Of a stretch of DNA of 64,000 nt, positions 63,087-64,000 are shown one piece after another. Under the pieces are notes generated by a model that worked only from the letters and a program-made list of their open reading frames with translations, made no database searches and was not told the DNA's origin. Source of the DNA: Citrobacter werkmanii NBRC 105721 (lineage in GTDB: Bacteria; Pseudomonadota; Gammaproteobacteria; Enterobacterales; Enterobacteriaceae). Location of the stretch: positions 124,001 to 188,000 of the forward strand of contig BBMW01000009.1 in assembly GCA_000759755.1 (NCBI GenBank), given 5' to 3'. How positions within the stretch are numbered: the first letter of the stretch is position 1; each line of letters opens with the position of its first letter. The position numbers were made by a program, and so were the translations under genes.

Positions 63087-64000
<914 letters not shown>

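Overview
This window is chromosomal DNA from an enterobacterium of the Escherichia/Salmonella/Citrobacter group. Nearly every gene has a recognisable E. coli K-12 counterpart in conserved order, read in the opposite direction to the usual E. coli map (ybiU-ybiT-ldtB-ybiR-mntR-mntS-opgE-ompX-rhtA-dps-glnHPQ-ybiO-rlmF ... bio ... pgl). A complete histidine-utilisation (hut) locus lies between ybhB and ybhC; K-12 lacks it, while Salmonella, Citrobacter and Klebsiella have it. Two further metabolic cassettes are absent at these positions in K-12. A Citrobacter-like genome fits best, but the species cannot be settled by eye. I see no rRNA, tRNA, insertion sequence, prophage or CRISPR array.

Layout. 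1-5959: the 3' part of ybiU, then a LacI-type regulator diverging from an ExuT-like transporter and a GH31 alpha-glucosidase. 6147-18002: ybiT, ldtB, ybiR-mntR, the small-protein gene mntS, opgE, ompX, rhtA, dps and the glutamine ABC transporter glnHPQ. 18120-27215: ybiO, rlmF, mcbA, ybiI, ybiJ, hcxB(ybiC), ybiB and dinG; fiu and ybiX, which K-12 has between mcbA and ybiI, are missing. 27383-31280: an accessory cassette of a DASS-family dicarboxylate transporter, a fumarase/adenylosuccinate-lyase superfamily enzyme and a divergent GntR/HutC-type regulator, with strong palindromic operators between them. 31348-42776: rhlE, cecR-ybhGFSR, ybhQ, ybhP-clsB-ybhN and ybhL. 42818-45518: moaABCDE, with a Moco riboswitch and a ModE site in the leader. 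45941-55104: ybhK, uvrB, the divergent bioBFCD/bioA cluster and ybhB. 55184-61496: hutUH and hutIGC. 61721-64000: ybhC and the C-terminal part of pgl.

Two lesions stand out. First, moaA has an in-frame ochre stop at codon 73 (GAA to TAA in the conserved GGEP motif) in an otherwise intact 329-codon gene, predicting loss of molybdenum cofactor synthesis although its two regulatory elements are preserved. Second, the DASS transporter carries a perfect, in-frame 153-bp tandem duplication that repeats 51 residues, including a membrane segment. Both look recent, or could be assembly or sequencing artefacts.

The most interesting less-characterised unit is the regulator/transporter/lyase cassette at 27383-31280. 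It probably imports a C4-dicarboxylate-like compound and cleaves a fumarate-yielding or cycloisomerase-type substrate; the substrate is not deducible from the sequence. Visible regulatory logic includes LexA boxes (uvrB, dinG), a BirA operator (bio), HutC and possible NAC sites (hut), a CecR operator, an MntR-like operator (mntS), NtrC/sigma-54 elements (glnH), ModE and Moco control (moa), and a DnaA-box cluster upstream of uvrB.
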